In this document: one piece after another, positions 1 through 5,310 of the stretch
Layout: every line of letters starts with the position of its first letter
Numbering within the stretch: position 1 is the stretch's first letter
Source of the DNA: JBAROU01 sp049642385
Lineage (GTDB): Bacteria > Chloroflexota > Dehalococcoidia > DSTF01 > RBG-16-68-14
DNA length: 11,581 nucleotides
NCBI GenBank assembly: GCA_049642385.1
Contig: JBAROU010000237.1
Location: forward strand, 1 to 11,581
Reading direction: 5' to 3'
Made by a program: the position numbers and the translations under genes
The notes under the pieces: generated by a model
Databases searched by the model: none
Told to the model about the DNA's origin: nothing
What the model saw: the letters and a program-made list of their open reading frames with translations, nothing else

Positions 1-22
1 GATGGGGAGGCCGCCCGGCCAG

Positions 23-241
23 CTACAAGAGGCGGCGAATCGGCTTTCGGCCGGGCCGGGGGTCGTAGTTAGCCTTGAACATCTCCAGCTTGTCCCGTTC
101 GATCAGATACTTGCCGGCGAAGAGCACCGCCGGAATCTTCTTCTGCTTGATCAGCCGTCTCAGGCTTTGAGGGTGGATGCGCAGGATACGTGCGGCCTCC
201 ACCAAGTCCAGGTAGTTATCGAACGGGTTCACTGCGACCAT
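23..241 (-). CDS. Small helix-turn-helix (excisionase/HTH_17-like) DNA-binding protein
   Basis: This 72-residue protein is nearly all one winged-HTH-like module. Residues 12-56 read as a typical HTH_17/excisionase domain: 'DLVEAARILRIHPQSLRRLI' (helix-turn-helix), then 'KQKKIPAVLFAGKYLIERD', which matches the basic wing and the usual 'G-x-x-Y-x-I-x-x-x-x-L' ending. The tail (60-72) is strongly basic (Arg/Lys-Pro-Arg). It probably binds DNA as a small regulator or directionality factor; its target is unknown. The ATG at 241 has GGAGG only 3 bases upstream, a short spacing; a GTG at 232 would have 12 bases, so the start could be there. A promoter with an extended -10 lies at 282-311. No integrase or phage gene is visible nearby, and the left edge cuts the downstream context, so an excisionase role is not shown. 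Confidence 0.75.
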   Translation of the reverse strand: MVAVNPFDNYLDLVEAARILRIHPQSLRRLIKQKKIPAVLFAGKYLIERDKLEMFKANYDPRPGRKPIRRLL

Positions 242-281
242 ACGCCTCCCCCAGCGACTAAGTTGCTAAGACGCGTGCATG

Positions 282-311
282 AATATACCACACGCTCTCA
301 ACGTATGTGAA
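282..311 (-). promoter_or_regulatory. Sigma70-type promoter with extended -10 for the HTH gene
   Basis: Read on the minus strand, TTCACA (306-311) is followed after 18 bases by TATATT (282-287), which is directly preceded by TGG, making an extended -10. The predicted transcript start is near 275, giving a leader of about 33 bases before the ATG at 241. The site lies in the 89-base gap downstream of the SDR gene, so the HTH gene can be transcribed independently of it. Based on motif match only. Confidence 0.45.
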
Positions 312-330
312 GCCCTGAACGAGATCTTGG

Positions 331-1116
331 TTATGTCGCTGGTTCCGGGTCCTCCCAGAGGCCGCGCTCACGCAGGAGCGGCCGGCTGTAGAAGTGGCGC
401 CCGACCAGCGACTTCGCATCGTCGCCACAGAGGAACACGGTCGCGCGCCCCATCGCCTCCGGCGCCTCGACGAAGGGGCCCGACGGCATCTGCTCAGGCA
501 GCCGGTGGTACATCGTGCCCGGCGTAATCACCAGCCCCTCGGGCGAGAGGGCGAAGACACGTACGTTGTGCTCCTTTACCTCCTCGGCGAGCCCCTCGCT
601 GAATTTACGGAGTGCCTGCTTCGTCACGGAGTACGAGATGTTGCCGCCACCCGACTGGTCGGCGGCGATAGATGAGATGTTGATGATTACGCCGTCACGT
701 CGTTCGATCATATGCGGCAGCACCGCCTGGCAGCAGGTGACGACGCCGCGCACGTTCACGCGCATCACCAAGTCCCAGCGCTTGAGTGGGATCTCCCACA
801 GCCGTCCCGGAAACATCACGCCCGAGTTGTTGATCAAGATATCGATGCGACCGAACTCGGCGAGCGTCTGTTGCACCATCGCGCGCACGCTTTCCTCGTC
901 CGTGACATCGGTACGCACAGGCAACGCTTTTGCGCCCAGCGAGCGCAGCTCTTCGGCGGTCGAGAAGATCGTGCCCGGCAGCTTGGGGTCGCCCTCGGCT
1001 TCAGACCGCGCGGCGACGACGATGTGGCAGCCCTTCATCGCTAGCTCCGTAGCGATGAACTTTCCCACTCCCCGGCTGCTGCCGGTGACGATCGCGACCT
1101 TATCGGCGAGTGACAT
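331..1116 (-). CDS. SDR family NAD(P)-dependent oxidoreductase
   Basis: This 261-residue protein is a classical short-chain dehydrogenase/reductase, a Rossmann-fold enzyme oxidising or reducing an alcohol/ketone with NAD(P). Visible motifs are the nucleotide-binding glycine motif TGSSRGVG (11-18), the acidic DVTD (70-73), NNSG (96-99, usual form NNAG), the structural Asn121, and the catalytic triad Ser149, Tyr162 and Lys166 (YSVTK). The usual 'PG' motif after the sixth strand appears as SPEGLVITPG (191-200). Length is normal. The reading frame stays open up to 1278, but I place the start at 1116: the ATG has GGAGGA 5 bases upstream, the Rossmann fold begins at once (LADKVAIVTG), and the upstream extension would translate the palindrome and repeat at 1172-1226. 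Substrate cannot be told. The gene is divergent from the CAP lipoprotein gene. Confidence 0.93.
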   Translation of the reverse strand: MSLADKVAIVTGSSRGVGKFIATELAMKGCHIVVAARSEAEGDPKLPGTIFSTAEELRSLGAKALPVRTDVTDEESVRAMVQQTLAEFGRIDILINNSGVMFPGRLWEIPLKRWDLVMRVNVRGVVTCCQAVLPHMIERRDGVIINISSIAADQSGGGNISYSVTKQALRKFSEGLAEEVKEHNVRVFALSPEGLVITPGTMYHRLPEQMPSGPFVEAPEAMGRATVFLCGDDAKSLVGRHFYSRPLLRERGLWEDPEPAT

Positions 1117-1171
1117 CTGCTTCCTCCACCCGGACGTACGCCCCGGCCCGAGCCGAGACGCCGCACCTGCC

Positions 1172-1191
1172 CCTGCCTGCCGGCAGGCAGG
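1172..1191. repeat. Perfect 20-bp palindrome between divergent genes
   Basis: The half-site CCTGCCTGCC (1172-1181) is followed directly by its exact reverse complement (1182-1191), with no spacer. It lies 55 bases upstream of the SDR start and 93 bases upstream of the lipoprotein start, and its last base is the first base of direct repeat copy 1. It could be a REP-like intergenic repeat unit, an operator, or a cruciform; the zero-length loop argues against a simple RNA terminator. Confidence 0.7.
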
Positions 1192-1226
1192 TGTATCCTG
1201 CCGCGTCGGACATAAGCAAGTCAACG
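1191..1226 (+). repeat. 36-bp direct repeat, copy 1
   Basis: From GTGTATCCTG to AGTCAACG, this matches 2158-2193 at 34 of 36 positions; the differences are T/C at the fourth base and G/A near the end. Both copies share the core GCCGCGTCGGACATAAGCAA and the same orientation, and they bracket the CAP lipoprotein gene, lying 58 bases before its start and 69 bases after its stop. On the minus strand the repeat contains TTGACT, a good -35 hexamer, but no convincing -10 at the right distance. Confidence 0.8.
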
Positions 1227-1284
1227 CCACGGCCGATGGGTCCCTCGCCCGCCGCTTCGCGATTTCGTTCGCTATCATTACGTT

Positions 1285-2088
1285 ATGTCTAAGGCGGCCG
1301 CCCAGCTCTGCCGGCAGGTTGGCGTCGCTCTCTCCTTTCTGGCGTTGATCGCCGGATTGGTCTCCTCGGCATGTGGGGAAAGCACGCAGGACGGCTTGGC
1401 CACGCCCTTTGCAAGCGATACGGGTACGCCAGTGGTCGTCCCGACTGCCAGCCCAACACCCATGGCCACTGCCGCTCCAACGCCGTCCTTCACCCCAGCA
1501 CCTCCAACAACCGAACCCCCCACTGTCCCTGACACCGTCCCGCAGTCGAAGGCGCCTCCGAATCCCGCACTGCCGCCCGCCCCTCCATCAGGCGGGTCCG
1601 ATACGCCTCCGGGCGACTGTGGCAGCTTCTGGAGCCGACAGTCCACAGGTGCCTTTAGCAGGGAAGCGGAAAATACGCTCATGGCTTTGGAGAACGCCCG
1701 ACGCCGGGCGGCCGGGAGAAGCAACCTTATCCCGGACGCCAGTATTCGAGCAGTCGCCGCGCAGTACGCCCGGTTCCTTGTGGAGAGCGGCTGGTGGTCG
1801 ACTGCCTCCAACCCCCACGTAGCTCCCAATGGCAGAACCGCCTTCGACCGCCTCGACGGCGGCGGCGTCTCGCGAGTCTATGCATCGGAGAACCTGGCGT
1901 TCGGCGTGCGACCGTTGACTCCGTGTGATTTCTACGGCGCCCTGACGGGAGCCCATATTCGGAACTTCATGGGCGAGAGCGCGCTCGATCAGGGAGTCGT
2001 CTATGAGCCGCTGTACTCAGGGATCGCCTGTTACATCGACTCGATAGGTCGCTTCCTGCTGTGCGATCAATATTTCGTCGCTCGGTAG
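1285..2088 (+). CDS. CAP/SCP-domain (YkwD-like) lipoprotein with Thr/Pro-rich linker
   Basis: This 267-residue protein has three parts. First is a signal peptide with hydrophobic core 12-27 and lipobox SSAC ending at Cys30, so it is probably lipid-anchored outside the membrane. Next is a low-complexity Thr/Pro/Ala-rich linker (about 40-110) with repeated 'PTP' steps. Last is a CAP (cysteine-rich secretory/SCP-like) domain, about 125-265. CAP landmarks are the helix with 'ALENARRRAAG' (134-144), 'ASIRAVAAQYARFL' (152-165), His178, 'SENLAFG' with Glu202 (the usual GEN motif), and His224 in 'GAHIRNFMG', so the conserved His/Glu/His set is present. Cys112, 214, 249 and 260 could form disulfides. 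The biochemical role of bacterial CAP proteins is mostly unknown. No Shine-Dalgarno is visible; a TATCAT at 1273-1278 suggests a possibly leaderless transcript. The gene sits between two direct repeats. Confidence 0.85.
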   Translation: MSKAAAQLCRQVGVALSFLALIAGLVSSACGESTQDGLATPFASDTGTPVVVPTASPTPMATAAPTPSFTPAPPTTEPPTVPDTVPQSKAPPNPALPPAPPSGGSDTPPGDCGSFWSRQSTGAFSREAENTLMALENARRRAAGRSNLIPDASIRAVAAQYARFLVESGWWSTASNPHVAPNGRTAFDRLDGGGVSRVYASENLAFGVRPLTPCDFYGALTGAHIRNFMGESALDQGVVYEPLYSGIACYIDSIGRFLLCDQYFVAR

Positions 2089-2157
2089 AGACGCCGAATC
2101 CCTCAGACGCGCTAAGGCCCGCCCCGACTTACACCTCGAGGCGTGCCAAGGCGCCGC

Positions 2158-2193
2158 GTGCATCCTGCCGCGTCGGACATAAGCAAATCAACG
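2158..2193 (+). repeat. 36-bp direct repeat, copy 2
   Basis: Second copy of the repeat at 1191-1226 (34 of 36 identical), in the same orientation, 69 bases after the lipoprotein stop codon. Unlike copy 1 it is not preceded by the 20-bp palindrome; the bases before it (GCGCCGC) are unrelated. Sequence similarity between the two sites stops at once on both sides of the repeat. Confidence 0.8.
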
Positions 2194-2494
2194 GTTGTGC
2201 TCCCGCACAATCAGAGACTGTGTCCCCCTTGCACCGCGAGCCCTCCAGGGAGCAGATGCCGCATGCCAGCTTCGCCGGCGCGTTGGAACCAACAAGGCCC
2301 GCGATTGCCGGGCTCTCAACAATATCACTTCGGCCTCGCACCGTAGCCGGCCGAGTCGATCTGATCGTGTCGCGGTCATTGGCATCGCAGTGGTAACCGG
2401 ACGGTATGAAAACGAGGCCCGGCTCGATCGGCCGAGTCTTACGATGGTCGAAATACAGCGGGCTGATCAGTCAGCTTCTGGTTTCCCTAAGACA

Positions 2495-2512
2495 GTGAGA
2501 GGCCGCTCTCAC
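2495..2512 (-). terminator. Hairpin downstream of the PepSY gene, possible terminator
   Basis: GTGAGAG (2495-2501), loop GCCG, CTCTCAC (2506-2512): a perfect 7-bp stem 34 bases past the PepSY stop on the minus strand. An overlapping alternative pairing with CCTCTCAC at 2515-2522 is possible. The bases after the stem on the minus strand (TGTCTTAGG) are only weakly T-rich, so an intrinsic terminator is plausible but not clear. Confidence 0.35.
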
Positions 2513-2546
2513 GACCTCTCACCGTCTCGTGCCGCGTTGTATGACC

Positions 2547-3020
2547 TTAGTCGTCTAAGAGCGCGGACACGACGCTGCCATTACTGGCATCGACCTTCAC
2601 GTCCTTGTCGCCAATGTCAACGTTGAAGACGAGCGTGCCCTGGTAGTCCTCGAGGTCCACCTCGCCGAGCTCACCTGTGGCTGCACCTTGTGCGGCGGCG
2701 ACGGCTTGGTTCACCGTGATGCCTGCCTGCGGGAGCAAGTCCGCTCCATCATCGAGCTTGCCGGCCGGCGCGTGTGTTTCGCCTGCGTCGTCCCCCTCGT
2801 CCTGAGGCCCGCATTCATCCTGGATGTTGTCGGTGTCCGGCCCCGTAGCTGCCTCAGCCACGTCGTCCGCCTCGCTCTGTGAATCGCAGGCTTGGGCTGC
2901 AGGCGTTCCACCCGACCCGCTAGCAGAACTCAGGCGAGCCGTGAGCGTGACCGCAGCCCCAGCCAAGGCGAACATCGCGACCAATGCCGTGACCCAATAC
3001 ATTCGCTTTCCGAAGGTCAT
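2547..3020 (-). CDS. Membrane-anchored PepSY-domain protein with acidic linker
   Basis: This 157-residue protein starts with a basic-hydrophobic segment (TM or signal anchor, residues 8-29). A Ser/Gly stretch and a long acidic linker follow (about 45-93, many Asp/Glu, with Cys45 and Cys70). It ends in a single PepSY-type domain (about 98-153: 'ITVNQAVAAAQGAATGELGE' then 'VFNVDIGDKDVKVDASNGSV'). PepSY domains are small extracytoplasmic folds often found as propeptide or protease-inhibitory modules; the partner here is unknown. The frame is open to 3080, but the ATG at 3020 has an excellent AAGGAGGA site 8 bases upstream and begins directly before the membrane segment, so it is preferred. The linker's charge suggests an extracellular location and perhaps cation binding, which is inference. 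It is divergent from the MetE-like operon. Confidence 0.82.
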   Translation of the reverse strand: MTFGKRMYWVTALVAMFALAGAAVTLTARLSSASGSGGTPAAQACDSQSEADDVAEAATGPDTDNIQDECGPQDEGDDAGETHAPAGKLDDGADLLPQAGITVNQAVAAAQGAATGELGEVDLEDYQGTLVFNVDIGDKDVKVDASNGSVVSALLDD

Positions 3021-3060
3021 TTCTGCTTCCTCCTTTACTACTCTTGTGCGTTCGTTCTCC

Positions 3061-3073
3061 GCATAGCCTATGC
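3061..3073. promoter_or_regulatory. 13-bp inverted repeat upstream of the PepSY gene, possible operator
   Basis: GCATAG (3061-3066), one central base, CTATGC (3068-3073), about 40 bases upstream of the PepSY start. An overlapping second pair, GCCGT (3072-3076) and ACGGC (3086-3090), is present. No clean -35/-10 pair could be assigned to the PepSY gene, so this is a candidate operator only. Confidence 0.3.
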
Positions 3074-3140
3074 CGTCCAAATGAAACGGCGATGAATTCA
3101 GCGTGAATAAGGCGGCTCAAATGAAGTGAGGCACTGGGTC

Positions 3141-3168
3141 GATGGCGGAAATGGCAATCATTTCCATC
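3141..3168. promoter_or_regulatory. Imperfect inverted repeat between PepSY and MetE-like genes
   Basis: GGAAATG (3147-3153), 5-base loop, CATTTCC (3159-3165), extended after a 3-base bulge by GAT/ATC (3141-3143 with 3166-3168). It lies 34 bases upstream of the predicted -35 of the MetE-like operon and 120 bases from the PepSY start. It is in the right place for a regulator-binding site acting on either divergent gene, but the recogniser is unknown. Confidence 0.3.
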
Positions 3169-3201
3169 ACCGGCTGCCGCAACCAGCGACTGGATGTTGC
3201 G

Positions 3202-3231
3202 TTGACGCCCCAACGGGGCCAATGCTAGACT
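3202..3231 (+). promoter_or_regulatory. Sigma70-type promoter of the MetE-like operon
   Basis: TTGACG (3202-3207), an 18-base spacer, and TAGACT (3226-3231) preceded by TG at 3223-3224, making an extended -10. The predicted transcript start is near 3238, leaving a leader of about 112 bases before the TTG start at 3350. The spacer contains the 13-bp palindrome GCCCC-AAC-GGGGC (3207-3219), which could be an operator within the promoter. Confidence 0.5.
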
Positions 3232-3247
3232 CGAATCAGACCATGTT

Positions 3248-3349
3248 AAGGGGCCACAGGGCCGTGGTTCGCGGCCCTTCTTCCCAAGGGCCGTAATGGG
3301 CGGCCCTTATTCGATGTAAGATAGCCCCGACCAGGCAGGAGGGCCGCCC
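3248..3349 (+). promoter_or_regulatory. Five-arm leader with alternative RNA folds overlapping the ribosome-binding site
   Basis: The heptamer AGGGCCG occurs at 3258-3264 (A), 3287-3293 (C) and 3340-3346 (E); its complement CGGCCCT lies between them at 3272-3278 (B) and 3301-3307 (D). Adjacent arms can all pair: A:B 7 bp with a 7-base loop; B:C 8 bp (3272-3279 with 3286-3293) with a 6-base loop; C:D 8 bp (3286-3293 with 3301-3308) with a 7-base loop; D:E 10 bp (3298-3307 with 3340-3349). E includes part of the Shine-Dalgarno AGGAGGG (3337-3343) and ends at the TTG start. Folding A:B plus C:D leaves the start free; B:C plus D:E hides it. C:D is followed by TTATT and could instead act as a weak terminator. 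The ligand or signal is unknown and no known riboswitch class was recognised. Confidence 0.5.
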
Positions 3350-4324
3350 TTGATCGCCACCGTCGTCGGCAGCTATCCCAAGATTCCCAATCGACCGCGA
3401 CCGGCCAGGCTTCGGAACGCGATCAACCGCTTCGACCGGGGCGGCCTCACGCGCGAGGAGCTCGACGCCGTCGCAGACGACGTTACGGTCGAGGCGCTGA
3501 CAGAGCAGGTCGAGGCTGGTCTCGACCTCGTCACTGACGGCCAGATCCGTTGGGAAGACGAACAGACCTATCTCACACGGTCGCTCTCCGGCTGTTCAAT
3601 CAACGGCCTGATCCGCTGGTTCGACACGAACATGTATTACCGCCAGCCCGTCGTCGAAGGCGCGGTCTCCTGGCGCGAGCCGATCACCGTGCGCGACTAC
3701 ACCTTCGCGGTTGAGCACAGCGCCAAGCCTGTGAAGGCGGTGCTCACCGGCCCCTACACACTCGCGCGGCTGGCGCAGGACAAACACTACGGTTCGGTCG
3801 AGGCGCTGGCGACGGCGTTCGCCGAGGCGCTCAACCAGGAAGCGAAGGCGCTCCAGTCCGCTGGCGCGACGATGATCCAGTTCAGCGAACCGGCGATCCT
3901 CCAGCATAAGGACGACTTCCCGCAGTTCCAGAACGTTTGCCGCAAGCTTGTCGAAGGGCTGACCGCCGAAACGGCGCTCTACTTCTATTTCGGCGACGTG
4001 GACGGCATCTACCCGCAGATCCTCGATCTGCCGTTCGCGTTGATCGGCCTCGATTTCGTGATGGGCGCCAAAAACGAAGCGCTGCTGCACCGAACGCCCT
4101 TCACGAAGAAGCTCGGCCTCGGCATCGTCGACGCGCGCAACACGAAGCTTGAGTCGCCGGACGCCATCGCGGAGCGTATCCGCGCGCTCGCGGGCGATGT
4201 CGCGCCGGACGACGTGCACGTCAGCCCCAGCACGGGGCTGGAGTTCCTCCCGCGCGAGGTTGCCCAGGAGAAGCTACGTCGTCTGGCGCAGGGCGTACGT
4301 CAGGCAGAAGGAGTGTTGGTATGA
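3350..4324 (+). CDS. MetE-like (UROD/MetE superfamily) protein lacking the zinc site; probable non-catalytic partner
   Basis: This 324-residue protein is homologous over its full length to the next gene's product and to the catalytic domain of cobalamin-independent methionine synthase. It keeps the fold landmarks VGSYPK (6-11), VLTGPYTL (131-138), the GLIRW/YYRQPVVEG region (86-104) and QFSEPAI (177-183). The key residues are changed, however: where the partner has the ligands His-x-Cys, this has Tyr211 and Tyr213; the Glu ligand is Asp235; the final Cys (DPDCGLKTR) is Thr295 (SPSTGLEF). The acidic homocysteine contacts are Gln65 and Ser179. It is therefore unlikely to be a zinc methyltransferase; a subunit or regulator of the partner is likelier. 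The TTG start is supported by AGGAGGG 6 bases upstream. Its stop overlaps the next start (ATGA), implying coupled translation and similar amounts of both proteins. The 5' leader at 3248-3349 probably controls it. Confidence 0.85.
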   Translation: MIATVVGSYPKIPNRPRPARLRNAINRFDRGGLTREELDAVADDVTVEALTEQVEAGLDLVTDGQIRWEDEQTYLTRSLSGCSINGLIRWFDTNMYYRQPVVEGAVSWREPITVRDYTFAVEHSAKPVKAVLTGPYTLARLAQDKHYGSVEALATAFAEALNQEAKALQSAGATMIQFSEPAILQHKDDFPQFQNVCRKLVEGLTAETALYFYFGDVDGIYPQILDLPFALIGLDFVMGAKNEALLHRTPFTKKLGLGIVDARNTKLESPDAIAERIRALAGDVAPDDVHVSPSTGLEFLPREVAQEKLRRLAQGVRQAEGVLV

Positions 4325-5298
4325 CCACAGGCCTGTTGACCACGACTGTCGGAAGCTTTCCCAAGCCCGACTACCTCCAGAAGGCACGCAACGAGTTCAC
4401 TGCCGGCAAGCTCTCATACGAAGAGCTGCGCAAGCTAGAAGAGCAGGCGACCCGCGAGGTGATCGCGCTGCAAGAAGAACTGGGCATCGACATCCTCGTC
4501 GACGGCGAGATGGCGCGCGGTGACATGGTCGCCTACTTCGCCGAGCACCTGCCCGGCATGGAGATCGGCGGCCTCGTGCGCTCCTACGGCAACCGTTACT
4601 ACCGCAAGCCGATCGTGAAGGGGAACGTGCGCTGGAACGGGCCCATCACGCTCGAGCTCTGGCGCTTCGCTCAGAAGCTCACCGACAAGCCGGTGAAAGG
4701 TATGCTCACCGGCCCTTATACCATCGTCGAGTGGTCGTTCATCGAAGGCTACGATACTCGCCGCGACGCCGTGCTCGCCGTCGCCGACGCGATTCACCAG
4801 GAGGCGCTGGAGCTGGACCGCGCGGGAGCCAAGTACATCCAGATCGATGAGCCGGCCCTCTCGACGCGCATGGAGGACATCGACCTCGCCATCGAAGCGA
4901 TGGGCGTTGTGACGGATGGCCTCAAGGCGAAGACCATCACCCACATGTGCTACGGCGACTTCGCGGCGGCCTACCCGCGCTTCCTCGACATGCCCGTCAC
5001 CCAGTTCGATATGGAGATGGCAAACAGCGGCTACGACCTGGTCGAGCTACTGAAGCGCGGCTTTCCGCAGGACAAGGAGATCGCCTGGGGTGTCTTCGAT
5101 GTGCACACGCACGCCGTAGAGACCGTCGATCAGATCACGGCCGGCATCAAGCAGGGCCTGGAGGTCCTCCCACCCGAACGCCTCTACATCGACCCGGACT
5201 GCGGCCTCAAGACGCGCACATGGGACGAAGCGGCAGCCAAGCTGCGCGTGATGATGCAGGGCGTCCACGAAGTGCGCAAAGAGCTCAGCATCGAGTAG
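4321..5298 (+). CDS. Core MetE-type methyltransferase (zinc-dependent, methionine synthase II family)
   Basis: This 325-residue protein corresponds to the C-terminal catalytic half of MetE only (full MetE is about 750 residues). All catalytic marks are present: VGSFPKP (10-16), DGEMARGDMVAYF (61-73) with Glu63, LTGPYT (129-134), QIDEPAL (174-180) with Asp176, the zinc ligands His208 and Cys210 in THMCYGDF, probable ligand Glu232, and Cys294 in DPDCGLKTR. It likely moves a methyl group to a thiol. In known short 'core' MetE proteins of archaea and Dehalococcoides the acceptor is homocysteine and the donor methylcobalamin rather than a folate; here donor and acceptor are inferred. The ATG has AAGGAG about 8 bases upstream within the previous gene and overlaps its stop. 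It is convergent with the hydrolase gene, 12 bases away. A weak hairpin (5279-5285 with 5302-5308) spans the stop. Confidence 0.9.
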   Translation: MTTGLLTTTVGSFPKPDYLQKARNEFTAGKLSYEELRKLEEQATREVIALQEELGIDILVDGEMARGDMVAYFAEHLPGMEIGGLVRSYGNRYYRKPIVKGNVRWNGPITLELWRFAQKLTDKPVKGMLTGPYTIVEWSFIEGYDTRRDAVLAVADAIHQEALELDRAGAKYIQIDEPALSTRMEDIDLAIEAMGVVTDGLKAKTITHMCYGDFAAAYPRFLDMPVTQFDMEMANSGYDLVELLKRGFPQDKEIAWGVFDVHTHAVETVDQITAGIKQGLEVLPPERLYIDPDCGLKTRTWDEAAAKLRVMMQGVHEVRKELSIE

Positions 5299-5310
5299 CC
5301 CAGCTCTTGC

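Larger units (their letters stand above)
2089..2546. other. Non-coding interval between CAP lipoprotein and PepSY genes
   Basis: These 458 bases lie between convergent genes. I see direct repeat copy 2 (2158-2193), a small hairpin GCCCG/CGGGC at 2297-2313 with a 7-base loop and no T-tract, and the hairpin at 2495-2512 listed separately. Short open frames cross the interval on both strands but none has a ribosome-binding site, a domain-like sequence or regular composition, so I call no gene here. Confidence 0.6.

Noticed and set aside
1117..1278. N-terminal extension of the SDR frame up to 1278
   Set aside because: It translates the palindrome and direct repeat into a Cys/Arg/Ala-rich peptide unlike any Rossmann N-terminus; the ATG at 1116 has a strong GGAGGA site and starts the domain.
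1191..2193. Insertion sequence or integron cassette bounded by the direct repeats
   Set aside because: No transposase or integrase, no terminal inverted repeats, and the repeats do not show the paired core sites of attC.
2061..2396. Short open frames after the lipoprotein gene
   Set aside because: No ribosome-binding site and no domain-like composition; they cross direct repeat copy 2 and overlap one another on both strands.
3128..3200. Cobalamin riboswitch (a GGCACTGG string resembles part of the B12 element)
   Set aside because: No B12 box or flanking conserved stems are present, and the segment lies upstream of the predicted promoter, so it would not be transcribed with the operon.
3258..3278. 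T-box-like GTGG..CGCGG string in the MetE-like leader
   Set aside because: The conserved T-box sequence is not matched, and the predicted leader is too short for a Stem I with a specifier loop.
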